Source of the DNA: Hymenobacter properus
GTDB lineage: Bacteria; Bacteroidota; Bacteroidia; Cytophagales; Hymenobacteraceae
Assembly: GCF_015694735.1 (NCBI RefSeq)
Contig: NZ_JADQDP010000001.1
Coordinates: 558,001 to 622,000, forward strand
Direction: 5' to 3'
Length of the DNA stretch: 64,000 bases
Numbering within the stretch: position 1 is the stretch's first letter; every line of letters starts with the position of its first letter. Positions 17,222-26,175 of this stretch are shown piece by piece. Position numbers and translations under genes: made by a program. The notes beneath the pieces were generated by a model, which saw only the letters and a list, made by a program, of their open reading frames with translations, was not told where the DNA came from and did no database searches.

Positions 17222-18313
17222 ATGAATGAACGTCTCGCTCATCTGTTTTCTCATTTTCCTGATGTAGTCACGGGCCTGGCTGTACTGCTGGGCGGGCTGG
17301 CGGTCGGGCTGCTGGTGCGGTTTGTGAGTTTTGGGCTGCTGCGGGCCTACGACCGGCGCGAGGATTCGGCCTTGGCGCGCTCCGTGGGCCGGCACCTGCG
17401 GGCGGCCAGCGCGTGGTTTTTGCCGGTGCTGGCCGTGTCGCTGCTGTTACCGCTGGTGCCGCTGCCGCCCAAGCCCTTCGAGGTGCTGCGCCGCGTCGTG
17501 GAGTTCACCCTGATTCTGACCTTTGCCTGGGGCTTAATAAAGGCCTTGGACGTGGCGCAGGACTTGGTGCAGCGCCGCTACCAGCTCGGCGCGCCCGACA
17601 ACCTGCGGGTGCGCAAACTGTTCACGCAGCTGCAGTTTCTGAAGAAATTGGCGGCTTCGCTGGTGGCGTTTGTGGCCGTGGGACTGGTGCTGATGAGCTT
17701 CGAAACGGTGCGGCGACTGGGCACGGGCCTGCTTACGTCGGCCGGGATTGCCAGCGTCATTGTGGGCTTCGCGGCGCAGCGCTCAATCAGCAACTTGCTG
17801 GCAGGGTTTCAGATTGCCTTCACCCAGCCCATTCGCATTGATGATGTACTGGTGGTGGAGGGCGAGTGGGGACGCGTGGAAGAAATCACCTTCACGTATG
17901 TAGTGCTCAGCATCTGGGACGAGCGCCGGCTGGTGCTGCCGCTCAACTACTTCATCGAAAAGCCCTTCCAAAACTGGACGCGCACCAGCGCCCGCCTCAC
18001 CGGCGCCATCTTCCTCCAAACCGACTACACGGTGCCCATCGACGCCCTGCGCGCCGAGCTGCGCCGCTTGCTCGAAGCCAGCCCGCTCTGGGACCAGCGC
18101 GTGTGCGTGCTGCAGGTGACGGACTCGAAAGAGCGCACCCTGGAGCTGCGCGCCCTGGTGAGCGCCGCCAACGCCAGCGCCCTCTGGGACCTGCGCTGCC
18201 TGGTGCGCGAGGGGCTGGTGGTGTTTTTGCAGCGCGAATTCCCTCAAAGCCTGCCGCGTATGCGGGCGGAGGTGGCAGGGCCGCCGGTGGTTGGTTCGGT
18301 GGCGGTGGACTAA
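17222..18313 (+). CDS. MscS family mechanosensitive ion channel
   Basis: A 363-residue small-conductance channel. The ATG at 17222 is chosen because the first transmembrane helix (VTGLAVLLGGLAVGLLVRFVSFGLL) follows at once; an earlier in-frame start adds 39 residues without membrane character. Further hydrophobic segments lie near 65-85, 100-120, 140-165 and 175-200. The pore helix and beta domain are clear: GIASVIVGFAAQRSISNLLAGFQIAFTQPIRIDD, then VVEGEWGRVEEITFTYVVLSIWDERRLVLPLNYFIEKPFQNW. It opens on membrane tension to release solutes under osmotic downshock. Confidence 0.9.
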   Translation: MNERLAHLFSHFPDVVTGLAVLLGGLAVGLLVRFVSFGLLRAYDRREDSALARSVGRHLRAASAWFLPVLAVSLLLPLVPLPPKPFEVLRRVVEFTLILTFAWGLIKALDVAQDLVQRRYQLGAPDNLRVRKLFTQLQFLKKLAASLVAFVAVGLVLMSFETVRRLGTGLLTSAGIASVIVGFAAQRSISNLLAGFQIAFTQPIRIDDVLVVEGEWGRVEEITFTYVVLSIWDERRLVLPLNYFIEKPFQNWTRTSARLTGAIFLQTDYTVPIDALRAELRRLLEASPLWDQRVCVLQVTDSKERTLELRALVSAANASALWDLRCLVREGLVVFLQREFPQSLPRMRAEVAGPPVVGSVAVD

Positions 18314-18340
18314 ATCAGAATGAGGTGGTCAGAAAGTAAA

Positions 18341-18439
18341 CGTCATGCAGAGCGCAGCGAAGTATCTCGCGTGCTCAATGCAATTCAACCGATTGGTTTA
18401 CTCTTGCACGCGAGATGCTTCGCTGCGCTCTGCATGACG
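18341..18439. repeat. Dispersed palindromic repeat, copy 2 (GTCATGCAGAGC type)
   Basis: 34-nt arms 18341-18374 and 18406-18439 (CGTCATGCAGAGCGCAGCGA ... and its complement), with one arm mismatch and a 31-nt loop sharing CGATTGGTTTACTC with copy 1. It fills the gap between the convergent mscS-like and GH63-like genes, where it could also act as a 3'-end hairpin. Confidence 0.9.
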
Positions 18440-18455
18440 GGCTGAATGCTCCGCT

Positions 18456-21089
18456 CTACTTCGCCTTTTCCAGCAGCCGCACCACCAAGCCCGTCCAGCC
18501 GGTCTGGTGGCTGGCGCCGAGGCCGTGGCCGTCGTCGCCGTGGAAGTATTCGTGGAAGAGCAGGTAATCGCGGAAGTGCGGGTCAGTTTGCTCTATTTCG
18601 GAGGCGCCGAGTGCGGGGCGGCGGCCGTTTTCATCCTTGAGAAACAGGCGGGCCAAGCGGGCAGAGAGTGCGTCGGCCACCTGCGCCAGGGTGTGCTGCT
18701 GGCCCGAGCCGGTGGGATATTCCACCGTGAAACCGTCACCGTAGTAGCTATGGAAGCGCTGCAACGACTCAATTATCAGACAATTGACTGGAAACCACAC
18801 GGGGCCACGCCAGTTGGAGTTGCCACCAAACATGTCGGAGTCGGCCTCGCCGGCCACGTAGTGCACCGAAACGCTGTCGGCTTCGCCCAAGTGGTAGTGA
18901 TAGGGATTGTCCAGGTGGTAGCGCGAGAGCGAGCGGATGCCGTGGTCGGAAAGAAATTCGGTTTCGTCGAGCATGCGGGTGAGCACGCTGCGCAGGCGGC
19001 TGCGGCGCATCAGGCCCATGAGGTGGCGGGCGCCGTGGCCGGGCTCCTGCCAGCGGCTCACCAGCTCGGCCAGGCGCGGGCGGCGCTGCAACAAGGCCAA
19101 GGCCCGGGCATGGAATTCGGGTACGGTGGCCAGCAGCTCGTCGTCAATCACCTCGACGGCAAAGAGCGGAATGAGGCCCACCATTGAGCGGATGCGCAGG
19201 CGGGTGCGGGTGTCGTCGGGGGCGTGCAGCACGTCGTAGTAAAACTGGTCCTCGTCGTCCCAGAGGTTGAAGTGGCCGCCCCCGCCGCGCGTCATGGCTT
19301 CGGCAATGTGCAGGAAGTGCTCAAAGAATTTTACGGCCATTTCCTGGTACACGGGCGTGGTGCGGGCCAGCTCCAGGGCCATGCGCATGAGGTTGAGCGA
19401 GAACATGGCCATCCAGGAGGTGCCGTCGCTCTGCTCGATTTTGCCGCCGGTGGGCAGCGGCGCCGAGCGGTCGAACACGCCGATGTTGTCCATGCCCAGG
19501 AAGCCGCCCTCGAAGATGTTGCGCTCGTCACGGTCCTTGCGGTTCACCCACCAGGTGAAGGTCATCACCAGCTTCTGGAACACGGCTTCGAGGAATTCGG
19601 TGTCGGGCCGCCCGTGCAGCTTGCAGTCCATCTGATACACGCGCCAGGTGGCCCAGGCGTGCACGGGCGCATTCACGTCGCTAAAATGCCACTCGTAGGC
19701 CGGCATCTGGCCATTGGGGTGCAGGTAGCCGTCTTGGCACAGCAGGCGCAGCTGGTGCTTGGCAAAGGTGCTGTCCACCATGGCCAGGGGCAGGCAGTGG
19801 AAGGCCAGGTCCCAGGCCGCGTACCAGGGATATTCCCACTTGTCGGGCATGGATATGAGGTCGGCGTTGTGCAGGTGACGCCAGGTGTGGTTGCGGCCGG
19901 TGAGGCGCTGGGCGGGCGGCGCGGGCCGGGCGGGGTCACCGTCGAGCCACTGGCTAACGTCGTAATAATAGAACTGCTTGCTCCAGAGCATGCCGGCGAA
20001 AGCCTGGCGCTGCACATTGCGGGCATCAGCACTGCTCAGGCCTTCCTGAATGCAGTTGTAAAACTGGTCGGCCTCGTGCTTGCGCTGGGCAAAAACTTCA
20101 TCGAAATCGGCAAAAGGGGATTCGTGCGTGGGCTGGCTGAGCCGCAGGCGCACCACCTGAGACTGGCCGGGCTCCACAGTGAACTGGTAGTGCGCGGCGG
20201 CCTTGGTGCCGCGCCCGGTGGGGTTCACGGCCGTGGCCTGGCCCTGCACCACGTACTCGTTGATGCCGTCTTTGTAGTAGCGGTGAGCCTTGTTTTTGCG
20301 CTTGCGCTTTTTGCCGAAAAGCGTGGGGCTGGTTTCGTTTTCACAGAAAAGCAGCTCGGCAGGCTGGTCGCAGTAGAGCCAGTAGCGGCCCAGGTCGCGG
20401 TGCTCGGCTTCGAGGGCATCGGGCGCCATGCGGCGAATTTCGGGGCGATGGTCGTCGTAGCCCAGCGTCCAGGTGTTGCGAAACCAGAGCTGCGGCAGCA
20501 CGGTAAGCGGCGCGGCTTCGGGGCCGCGGTTGTGGGCAGTGACCTTGATGAGCAGGTCCTGCGGGCCGGCTTTGGCGTATTCGATGAACACGTCGAAGTA
20601 GCGGTTTTCGTCGAAGATGCCCGTGTCGAGCAACTCAAATTCGGGCTCCTTGCGGGTGCGGCGGGCGTTTTCGGCGCGCAGCCGTTCGTAGGGGAACGCC
20701 TGCTGCGGGTACTTGTACAGCATGCGCATGTAGGAGTGCGTGGGCGTGCTGTCGAGGTAGTAGTATTGCTCCTTCACATCTTCGCCGTGGTTGCCCTCGG
20801 GGTTGGTGAGGCCGAAGAGGCGCTCCTTCAGCTGGTTGTCCTGCCCGTTCCAGAAGCCCAGGGCAAAGCAGAACAGCTGCTGGTCGTCGGAAATGCCGCC
20901 GAGGCCTTCCTCGCCCCAGCGGTAGGCGTAGGCGCGGGCCATGTCGTGGCCCACGTAGTTCCAGGCGTCGCCGTGAGGCGAGTAGTCTTCGCGCACGGTG
21001 CCCCACTGACGCTCGGTAAGGTAAGGGCCGAATTGCTTCCAACGAGCGGTATCATCGTGGGCTTCGGCGAGGCGTTTTTCTTCTTGCAT
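18456..21089 (-). CDS. GH63-like glucosidase
   Basis: An 877-residue cytoplasmic protein (no signal peptide) starting at the ATG complementary to 21087-21089; the frame stays open 28 residues further upstream but that part lacks homologous character. The sequence matches bacterial glucosidases related to mannosyl-oligosaccharide glucosidase (GH63): N-terminal QWGTVREDYSPHGDAWNY and the C-terminal (alpha/alpha)6-barrel blocks YPWYAAWDLAFHCLP (its Asp is a catalytic candidate), KIEQSDGTSWMAMF and NSNWRGPVWFPVN. It probably hydrolyses alpha-linked glucosides; substrate unknown. It is divergent from the GH43 gene 174 bp away. Confidence 0.8.
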   Translation of the reverse strand: MQEEKRLAEAHDDTARWKQFGPYLTERQWGTVREDYSPHGDAWNYVGHDMARAYAYRWGEEGLGGISDDQQLFCFALGFWNGQDNQLKERLFGLTNPEGNHGEDVKEQYYYLDSTPTHSYMRMLYKYPQQAFPYERLRAENARRTRKEPEFELLDTGIFDENRYFDVFIEYAKAGPQDLLIKVTAHNRGPEAAPLTVLPQLWFRNTWTLGYDDHRPEIRRMAPDALEAEHRDLGRYWLYCDQPAELLFCENETSPTLFGKKRKRKNKAHRYYKDGINEYVVQGQATAVNPTGRGTKAAAHYQFTVEPGQSQVVRLRLSQPTHESPFADFDEVFAQRKHEADQFYNCIQEGLSSADARNVQRQAFAGMLWSKQFYYYDVSQWLDGDPARPAPPAQRLTGRNHTWRHLHNADLISMPDKWEYPWYAAWDLAFHCLPLAMVDSTFAKHQLRLLCQDGYLHPNGQMPAYEWHFSDVNAPVHAWATWRVYQMDCKLHGRPDTEFLEAVFQKLVMTFTWWVNRKDRDERNIFEGGFLGMDNIGVFDRSAPLPTGGKIEQSDGTSWMAMFSLNLMRMALELARTTPVYQEMAVKFFEHFLHIAEAMTRGGGGHFNLWDDEDQFYYDVLHAPDDTRTRLRIRSMVGLIPLFAVEVIDDELLATVPEFHARALALLQRRPRLAELVSRWQEPGHGARHLMGLMRRSRLRSVLTRMLDETEFLSDHGIRSLSRYHLDNPYHYHLGEADSVSVHYVAGEADSDMFGGNSNWRGPVWFPVNCLIIESLQRFHSYYGDGFTVEYPTGSGQQHTLAQVADALSARLARLFLKDENGRRPALGASEIEQTDPHFRDYLLFHEYFHGDDGHGLGASHQTGWTGLVVRLLEKAK

Positions 21090-21263
21090 TTTTGGGTATT
21101 GAGGCGGGCCTAAGCGCACGCATACGCAAGGCATGGGGCGCATGGCCGATGCAGCGCGGTCTTTTTCGCCCATGGCACTGCCAACGTTTGTTGCACCGTA
21201 TCAGGGCCTTCAGGGCTACCAATCAGCTAGTACGCCGGCAAATTTCAGCGTAATTATGCAGCT

Positions 21264-22259
21264 ATGAAATGCCTGCTGTTTGCCGCCTCCCTTGCGGCTT
21301 CCCTCCTGCCACGCGCTGCTTTTTCACAATCCGCCAGCCCAACGAAAACCAGCACGGTCCGGTCGGGCAACCCGCTGTTTCCTGGCTGGTACGCCGACCC
21401 CGAGGCCACTATTTTCGGCCGGCAGTGCTGGATTTACCCCACCTATTCGGCGCCGTACAAGGAGCAGGTGTTCATGGATGCTTTCTCCTCGCCCGACCTG
21501 GTGCACTGGACCAAGCACCCGCGCATCATCGACACGGCCAGCGTGAAATGGGCCCGGCGGGCCCTGTGGGCGCCGTCCATCGTGCAGAAGGACCAGCGCT
21601 ACTACCTGTTTTTCGGGGCCAACGACGTGCACGAGGGCGAAGTGGGCGGCATCGGGGTGGCGGTGGCCGACCGGCCGGAGGGGCCGTTTCGTGACTACCT
21701 GGGCAAGCCGCTCATCGGCACCATTCAGAACGGTGCCCAACCCATCGACCAGTTTGCCTTCCGCGACACCGACGGGCAGTACTACCTGATTTACGGCGGC
21801 TGGTCGCATTGCAACATCACGCGCCTCAAGCCGGATTTTACCGGTCTGTTGCCCTTCCCCGACGGCAGCACCTACAAGGAAATAACGCCGGAGCACTACG
21901 TGGAGGGCCCTTTCATGTTCCGGCGCGGCGGCAAGTACTATTTTATGTGGTCGGAAGGCGGCTGGGGCCTGCCCGACTACTCCGTGGCGTACGCCGTGGC
22001 CGATTCGCCGCTGGGGCCGTTCCGGCGGGTGGGCAAAATCCTGCAGCAAGACCCGGCCGTGGCCACCGGTGCCGGGCACCACTCCGTCATTCAGGTACCG
22101 GGCAAGGACGAGTGGTACATCGTGTACCACCGCCGGCCGCTGGGCGAAACCGACCACAACCACCGCGTGACCTGCATCGACAAGCTGGTTTTTGATGCAC
22201 ATGGCCGCATTCAGCCGGTGAAGATTACGACGGAAGGCGTGGCCGCGCAAAAGCTGTAA
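21264..22259 (+). CDS. Exported GH43 family glycosidase
   Basis: A 331-residue five-bladed beta-propeller enzyme with signal peptide LLFAASLAASLLPRAAFSQ. The three GH43 acidic residues are in place: Asp45 in GWYADPEA (base), Asp162 in AQPIDQFAFRD (pKa modulator) and Glu214 in HYVEGPFMFRRGG (acid). The pattern SSPDLVHWTKHP and the blade signature YYLFFGANDV fit the family. GH43 enzymes act as beta-xylosidases, arabinofuranosidases or arabinanases; the precise substrate is not decidable. Predicted periplasmic or secreted. Together with the neighbouring glucosidase it suggests plant-type polysaccharide use. Confidence 0.87.
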   Translation: MKCLLFAASLAASLLPRAAFSQSASPTKTSTVRSGNPLFPGWYADPEATIFGRQCWIYPTYSAPYKEQVFMDAFSSPDLVHWTKHPRIIDTASVKWARRALWAPSIVQKDQRYYLFFGANDVHEGEVGGIGVAVADRPEGPFRDYLGKPLIGTIQNGAQPIDQFAFRDTDGQYYLIYGGWSHCNITRLKPDFTGLLPFPDGSTYKEITPEHYVEGPFMFRRGGKYYFMWSEGGWGLPDYSVAYAVADSPLGPFRRVGKILQQDPAVATGAGHHSVIQVPGKDEWYIVYHRRPLGETDHNHRVTCIDKLVFDAHGRIQPVKITTEGVAAQKL

Positions 22260-22324
22260 CCAGCGGTCAGGCAACGAAACCAGGCCATTAGGTATCTATT
22301 GGGCAACTTCAACTCTGTTTGCTC

Positions 22325-23194
22325 ATGCTGCCCCGCCTTTTTCTGCTTCTCCTGCTGGCATTAACCAGCCTTCTGCCTTCCCGCGCCACCGCCCAGGCCC
22401 CGCCCCTGGCGGGCCGCGTACAAGCCGCCTCGGGCCAGCCCGTGGCCTTTGCCACCGTTGGCGTAAAGGGCAAAGCCATCGGCACCACGGCCGATGCAAC
22501 GGGGCGCTTTGCCTTCGCGCCCCCTCCCACCCTGACTGCCGCCGATTCGGTCATTATTTCCTGCGTGGGCTTCCGTTCGCTACGCCTCACGGTGGCGCAG
22601 CTGCAGCGCCCCGGCGCTGTGTGGACCCTGCAGCCCATGAGCCAGGAGCTGCAGGAGGTGCACGTGCGCCACGCGCAGCTGAAACCTGGCTTCATAGGAT
22701 GCCGCAGCACGTTTTCGCCCCTGCAGTGGACCACCGACAGCGCCGCCGACGTGCGCGATGTGCGCGGCTGGGAACTGGCCACCATGGTACCGGTGCGCAA
22801 AAACAGCTTCGTCGACAGCTTCCGGGTGTATTTCGCTCACAACGAATTCCGCTCCCTGCGCCTGCGCTTTCTGCTTTACGATGTGCAGCACGGCAAGCCC
22901 GACCGCCTACTGGTCAACGATGACATTCAGTTCCTTGTGCCCAACCAGCGCACCGGCTGGGTGGGCCTCGACTTGCGCCGCTACAACCTATACCTCACCA
23001 AAGGCCAGACCGTAGCGGCGGGCATTCAGTGGCTGCAAGGCGAAAAAGCCACCCCCAAAAGCCAGCGCCTCAGCGGCCCAGTGCTGCTCCCCACGCTGAT
23101 AAACCGCACCCTTATCCGCCAGAAAAGCCAGGCCGCCTGGGAAAAGTACGCGGGCAATGTGAGCATGTACCTGGCCGTGCAGCAATACGAATAA
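22325..23194 (+). CDS. Exported carboxypeptidase-regulatory-like domain protein
   Basis: A 289-residue protein. The ATG at 22325 is preferred over an in-frame TTG two codons upstream. Signal peptide PRLFLLLLLALTSLLPSRATAQ. Residues ~27-100 form a carboxypeptidase D regulatory-like beta-sandwich: LAGRVQAASGQPVAFATVGVKG..IGTTADATGRF..., ending in ISCVGFRSL, as in the N-termini of TonB receptors. The rest (about 110-289, with FRVYFAHNEFRSLRLRFLLYDVQHGKP and WVGLDLRRYNLYL) is an uncharacterised beta-rich domain found in Bacteroidota surface proteins. No TonB plug or barrel is present, so this is not a receptor. Function unknown. Confidence 0.78.
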   Translation: MLPRLFLLLLLALTSLLPSRATAQAPPLAGRVQAASGQPVAFATVGVKGKAIGTTADATGRFAFAPPPTLTAADSVIISCVGFRSLRLTVAQLQRPGAVWTLQPMSQELQEVHVRHAQLKPGFIGCRSTFSPLQWTTDSAADVRDVRGWELATMVPVRKNSFVDSFRVYFAHNEFRSLRLRFLLYDVQHGKPDRLLVNDDIQFLVPNQRTGWVGLDLRRYNLYLTKGQTVAAGIQWLQGEKATPKSQRLSGPVLLPTLINRTLIRQKSQAAWEKYAGNVSMYLAVQQYE

Positions 23195-23243
23195 CGCTGC
23201 CGCTAGTCATTCCCTATTTCCGCCCAATAGCAGCCGCTACGCC

Positions 23244-23305
23244 TGGCGCTCAAACTACAAAAAAGCCCCACCAATCGGTGAGGCTTTTTTGTAGTTTGAG
23301 CGCCA
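23244..23305. terminator. Bidirectional intrinsic terminator
   Basis: A perfect 24-nt inverted repeat (23244-23267 / 23282-23305) with the core AAAAAAGCC...GGCTTTTTT and a 14-nt centre lies between convergent genes. The stem is longer than needed for termination, like the one at 40235. Confidence 0.9.
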
Positions 23306-23310
23306 ATAAG

Positions 23311-24036
23311 CTACTTCAGCTTGATGCCCTGGTCGGCCATGGCCTGCTCGGTTTTGGCGTGGTTGGCTTTGTACTCGGCGTGCTGGGCCTCGGTGCGTTT
23401 GGAACCAAGGCTGGCGAAATGCTCGCGCAGCTTATCGGCAGGCATGTCGGCGCCGTAGGACGGGGTGCCGGGCTGCTGGCGCCACGACTCGTGCAGGGTG
23501 CCGTCGTCCACGGCGTCGAAGCCCAGTTCTTCCACCAGGGCCATTACTTTTTGCTTGGCGGCAGCATCGTCAGAGGCTACGGGCAGGGCAATGCGGCCGG
23601 GCGTGCCGGCGGCAACACCTTTGTTTTGCAGGTGGTCGGCGTAGATGTTGTTGAACACCTTTACCACCGGGCGGCCCAGGTGCTGCTGTACCCACTCGCT
23701 CTCGGTGAGGTCGCCAGTTTCGAGCTCCGCAATCTGGCCATCGCGCAGCATGGGGTAGTAATTGCTCGTGTCGATGATGGGCACCTCGGCGGGCACGCCG
23801 GCAAACAGGTCCTTGGGCAGGTCGGGGATGTTTTTCAGCGGGATGGTCACCACGATAAGGTCGGCGCCCTTAGCCGCTTCTTCGGCCGTGACGGGGGTAG
23901 CGCCGGTTTTCTGCGCCACGTCGCCCAGCGTTTCGGGGCCGCGGGAGTTGGCGATTTTAACCGAGTGGCCGAGGCTCGTGAGGCGAACGGCCAGGGCGCT
24001 GCCGATGTGGCCGGCGCCGATGATTCCAATGTTCAT
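23311..24036 (-). CDS. NADPH-dependent F420 reductase-like NAD(P)-binding oxidoreductase
   Basis: A 241-residue cytoplasmic protein. The N-terminus MNIGIIGAGHIGSALAVRL has the G-x-G-x-x-G dinucleotide-binding loop, and IANSRGPETL follows at the position where FNO/ProC-like proteins bind the NADP ribose phosphate. VVTIPLKNIPDLPKD, VFNNIYADHL and a C-terminal helical part complete the NADPH-dependent F420 reductase-like fold (COG2085). In organisms without F420 these proteins act on unknown substrates. It is followed by the terminator at 23244. Confidence 0.85.
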   Translation of the reverse strand: MNIGIIGAGHIGSALAVRLTSLGHSVKIANSRGPETLGDVAQKTGATPVTAEEAAKGADLIVVTIPLKNIPDLPKDLFAGVPAEVPIIDTSNYYPMLRDGQIAELETGDLTESEWVQQHLGRPVVKVFNNIYADHLQNKGVAAGTPGRIALPVASDDAAAKQKVMALVEELGFDAVDDGTLHESWRQQPGTPSYGADMPADKLREHFASLGSKRTEAQHAEYKANHAKTEQAMADQGIKLK

Positions 24037-24152
24037 GATGTGAAAGTTTAAGCGTGATGAGCGGCGCGAATTGCTGCCGCAGGTAGCTTAACCGTTTCGG
24101 GGGCATTTTGCTTTTTTCGGCTTGCGCTTGTTGTTGAGGCAGACTATAAAAA

Positions 24153-24245
24153 CGTCATGCTAAGCGCAGTCGAAGCATCTTTACCAGGCAACTAATCAAT
24201 TTTAGTATTGCGGTAGAGATGCTTCGGCTGCGCTCAGCAGGACGG
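24153..24245. repeat. Dispersed palindromic repeat, copy 3
   Basis: Left arm 24153-24183 (CGTCATGCTAAGCGCAGTCG ...) and right arm ~24213-24245, with mismatches and a loop containing CTAATCAATTTTAGTATTG. This is a more diverged member of the GTCATGC.GAGC family. It lies between two minus-strand genes. Confidence 0.85.
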
Positions 24246-24270
24246 GCTGCCTTTGGCGAATACTCTGCTT

Positions 24271-26049
24271 CTACTTCATCGACGGAATCTTTGCCCCGCG
24301 CTCGCGGGCCACGTCTTGGGCCAGCTCGTAGCCGGCATCGGCGTGGCGGAAGATGCCCATGCCGGGGTCGGTGGTGAGGACGCGGCGCAGGCGCTCGGCT
24401 TTTTCGGGGGTACCCGTGGCCACTATCACCATGCCGGAGTGGGTGCTGTTGCCGATGCCCACGCCGCCGCCGTTATGCAGGCTCACCCAGTCGGCGCCGC
24501 TGGCACAGTTGGCCAGGGCGTTGAGCAGGGGCCAGTCCGCCACAGCGTCAGAGCCGTCCTTCATGCCTTCGGTTTCGCGGTTGGGCGAAGCCACCGAGCC
24601 GCAGTCGAGGTGGTCGCGGCCGATGACGATGGGCGCCTTTACCTCGCCCCGCGCCACGAGGTCGTTGATGACGAGGCCGAACTTCTCGCGCTCGCCGTAG
24701 CCCAGCCAGCACACGCGGGCCGGAAGGCCAATAAAGGGCACCTTGGCCTGGGCCTTTTCAATCCAGCGGGCCAGCATTTTATTCTCGGGGAAGGTTTCGA
24801 GCAGGGCGCGGTCGATGCGCAGAATGTCCTGCGGGTCGCCGCTGAGGGCAGCCCAGCGGAAGGGTCCTTTGCCTTCGCAGAACAGCGGGCGAATGTATCC
24901 GGGCACGAAGCCGGGGTACAGGAACTGGCCAGCCTCGTCGCGCACGTTCAAGCCGCCTTTCTCGGCCTGGCCGCGCAGGTTGTTGCCGTAGTCCACGGCG
25001 ATGGTGCCGCGCCGCTGCATCTCCAGAATGGCCTCCACGTGCTTCACGATGGCGGCCAGCGCCTGGCGCTTGAACTCCTCGGGGTTGCTGGCGCGCAGGG
25101 CCAGTACTTCGTTGATATCGCCTTCGGGAATGTAGTCCATCAGGTCGTGGGCCGAGGTTTGGTCGGTCACGATGTCGGCCTGGAAGCCCAGTTCCAGCAG
25201 GCGCGGCAGCACGGTGGCGGCGTTGCCGGTAAGGCCGACGGACCAGCCCTTGCCATCGGCTTTGGCTTGCTCGCACAGCTCCAGGGCGTGGGTGAGGTCG
25301 CGCGCCTGCTCGTCCACGTAGCCTTCTCGCACCTTTTGCTTCACCCGCTCGTCGATGGGCTCAATGACGAGGCACACGCCGTCGTTCATGGTCACGGCCA
25401 GGGGCTGGGCGCCGCTCATGCCGCCGAGGCCAGCCGTGACGGTAATGGTGCCGCGCAGGCTGCCGCCGAAATGCTTATCGGCCATGGCCGCGAAGGTTTC
25501 ATAAGTGCCCTGCAAAATGCCTTGGGTGGCAATGTAAATCCAGGAGCCGGCCGTCATCTGGCCATACATCATCAGGCCCATTTTATCAAGCTCGTCGAAA
25601 TATTCCTGGGTGCTCCAGGCGGGTACGATGTTGCTATTGGCGATGAGCACGCGCGGGGCGTGGGGCCAGGTTTTGAGCACGCCCACGGCCTTGCCGCTTT
25701 GCACCAGCATAGTTTCGTCGGCCTCCAACTCCTTCAGGGTCTTCACGATGGTTTGATACTCCTTCCAGTTGCGGGCGGCGCGGCCGGCACCGCCGTACAC
25801 AATCAGCTCGTCATACACCAGGCTCACGGCCGGGTCGATGTTGTTTTCCAGCATGCGCAGGGCGGCTTCGGCCTCCCAGGTTTTGCAGCGCAGCTGGGTG
25901 CCGTGTTGGGCTTTGATGGTTTCCGAGGGCTTGAACTCGTAGAACATCGGGCGCTTGCCGTCATGCTTTTGTGGGGAAGCGCCGGTAGCGGTGGAAAGCG
26001 AGTTGGCTTCGAGGTTGAGCTCGGCGGTTGGGGAAGAGGTGGGCGTCAT
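24271..26049 (-). CDS. hutU: Urocanate hydratase
   Basis: Urocanase adds water to urocanate to give imidazolone propionate, the second step of histidine degradation, using tightly bound NAD+. The start at the ATG complementary to 26047-26049 gives 592 residues, somewhat longer than the usual ~555, with a Ser/Thr-rich extension of about 35 residues. Diagnostic segments: YGGAGRAARNW, MMYGQMTAGSWIYIATQGILQGTYETFA, and the active site GRDHLDCGSVASPNRETE..DGSDAVADWPLLNAL with its conserved Cys, then HNGGGVGIGNSTHSG. hutH, hutI and hutG are not nearby. Confident identification. Confidence 0.95.
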   Translation of the reverse strand: MTPTSSPTAELNLEANSLSTATGASPQKHDGKRPMFYEFKPSETIKAQHGTQLRCKTWEAEAALRMLENNIDPAVSLVYDELIVYGGAGRAARNWKEYQTIVKTLKELEADETMLVQSGKAVGVLKTWPHAPRVLIANSNIVPAWSTQEYFDELDKMGLMMYGQMTAGSWIYIATQGILQGTYETFAAMADKHFGGSLRGTITVTAGLGGMSGAQPLAVTMNDGVCLVIEPIDERVKQKVREGYVDEQARDLTHALELCEQAKADGKGWSVGLTGNAATVLPRLLELGFQADIVTDQTSAHDLMDYIPEGDINEVLALRASNPEEFKRQALAAIVKHVEAILEMQRRGTIAVDYGNNLRGQAEKGGLNVRDEAGQFLYPGFVPGYIRPLFCEGKGPFRWAALSGDPQDILRIDRALLETFPENKMLARWIEKAQAKVPFIGLPARVCWLGYGEREKFGLVINDLVARGEVKAPIVIGRDHLDCGSVASPNRETEGMKDGSDAVADWPLLNALANCASGADWVSLHNGGGVGIGNSTHSGMVIVATGTPEKAERLRRVLTTDPGMGIFRHADAGYELAQDVARERGAKIPSMK

Positions 26050-26175
26050 TGAGTGGGTGGTTTGGGTGGTGCGGCGAAGATAAAGCACCACCTTTGGATG
26101 CGCCACCGTTAGCTGTTCGCCTCCTATTGGCCAACTGTTTATTTCAACCAAGTCTCGAATCCATCGGAAGCCAAC

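Noticed and set aside
24253..26052. Plus-strand open frame of about 599 codons antisense to hutU
   Set aside because: His/Gly/Ala/Val-biased translation without domains; the minus strand is unambiguous urocanase.
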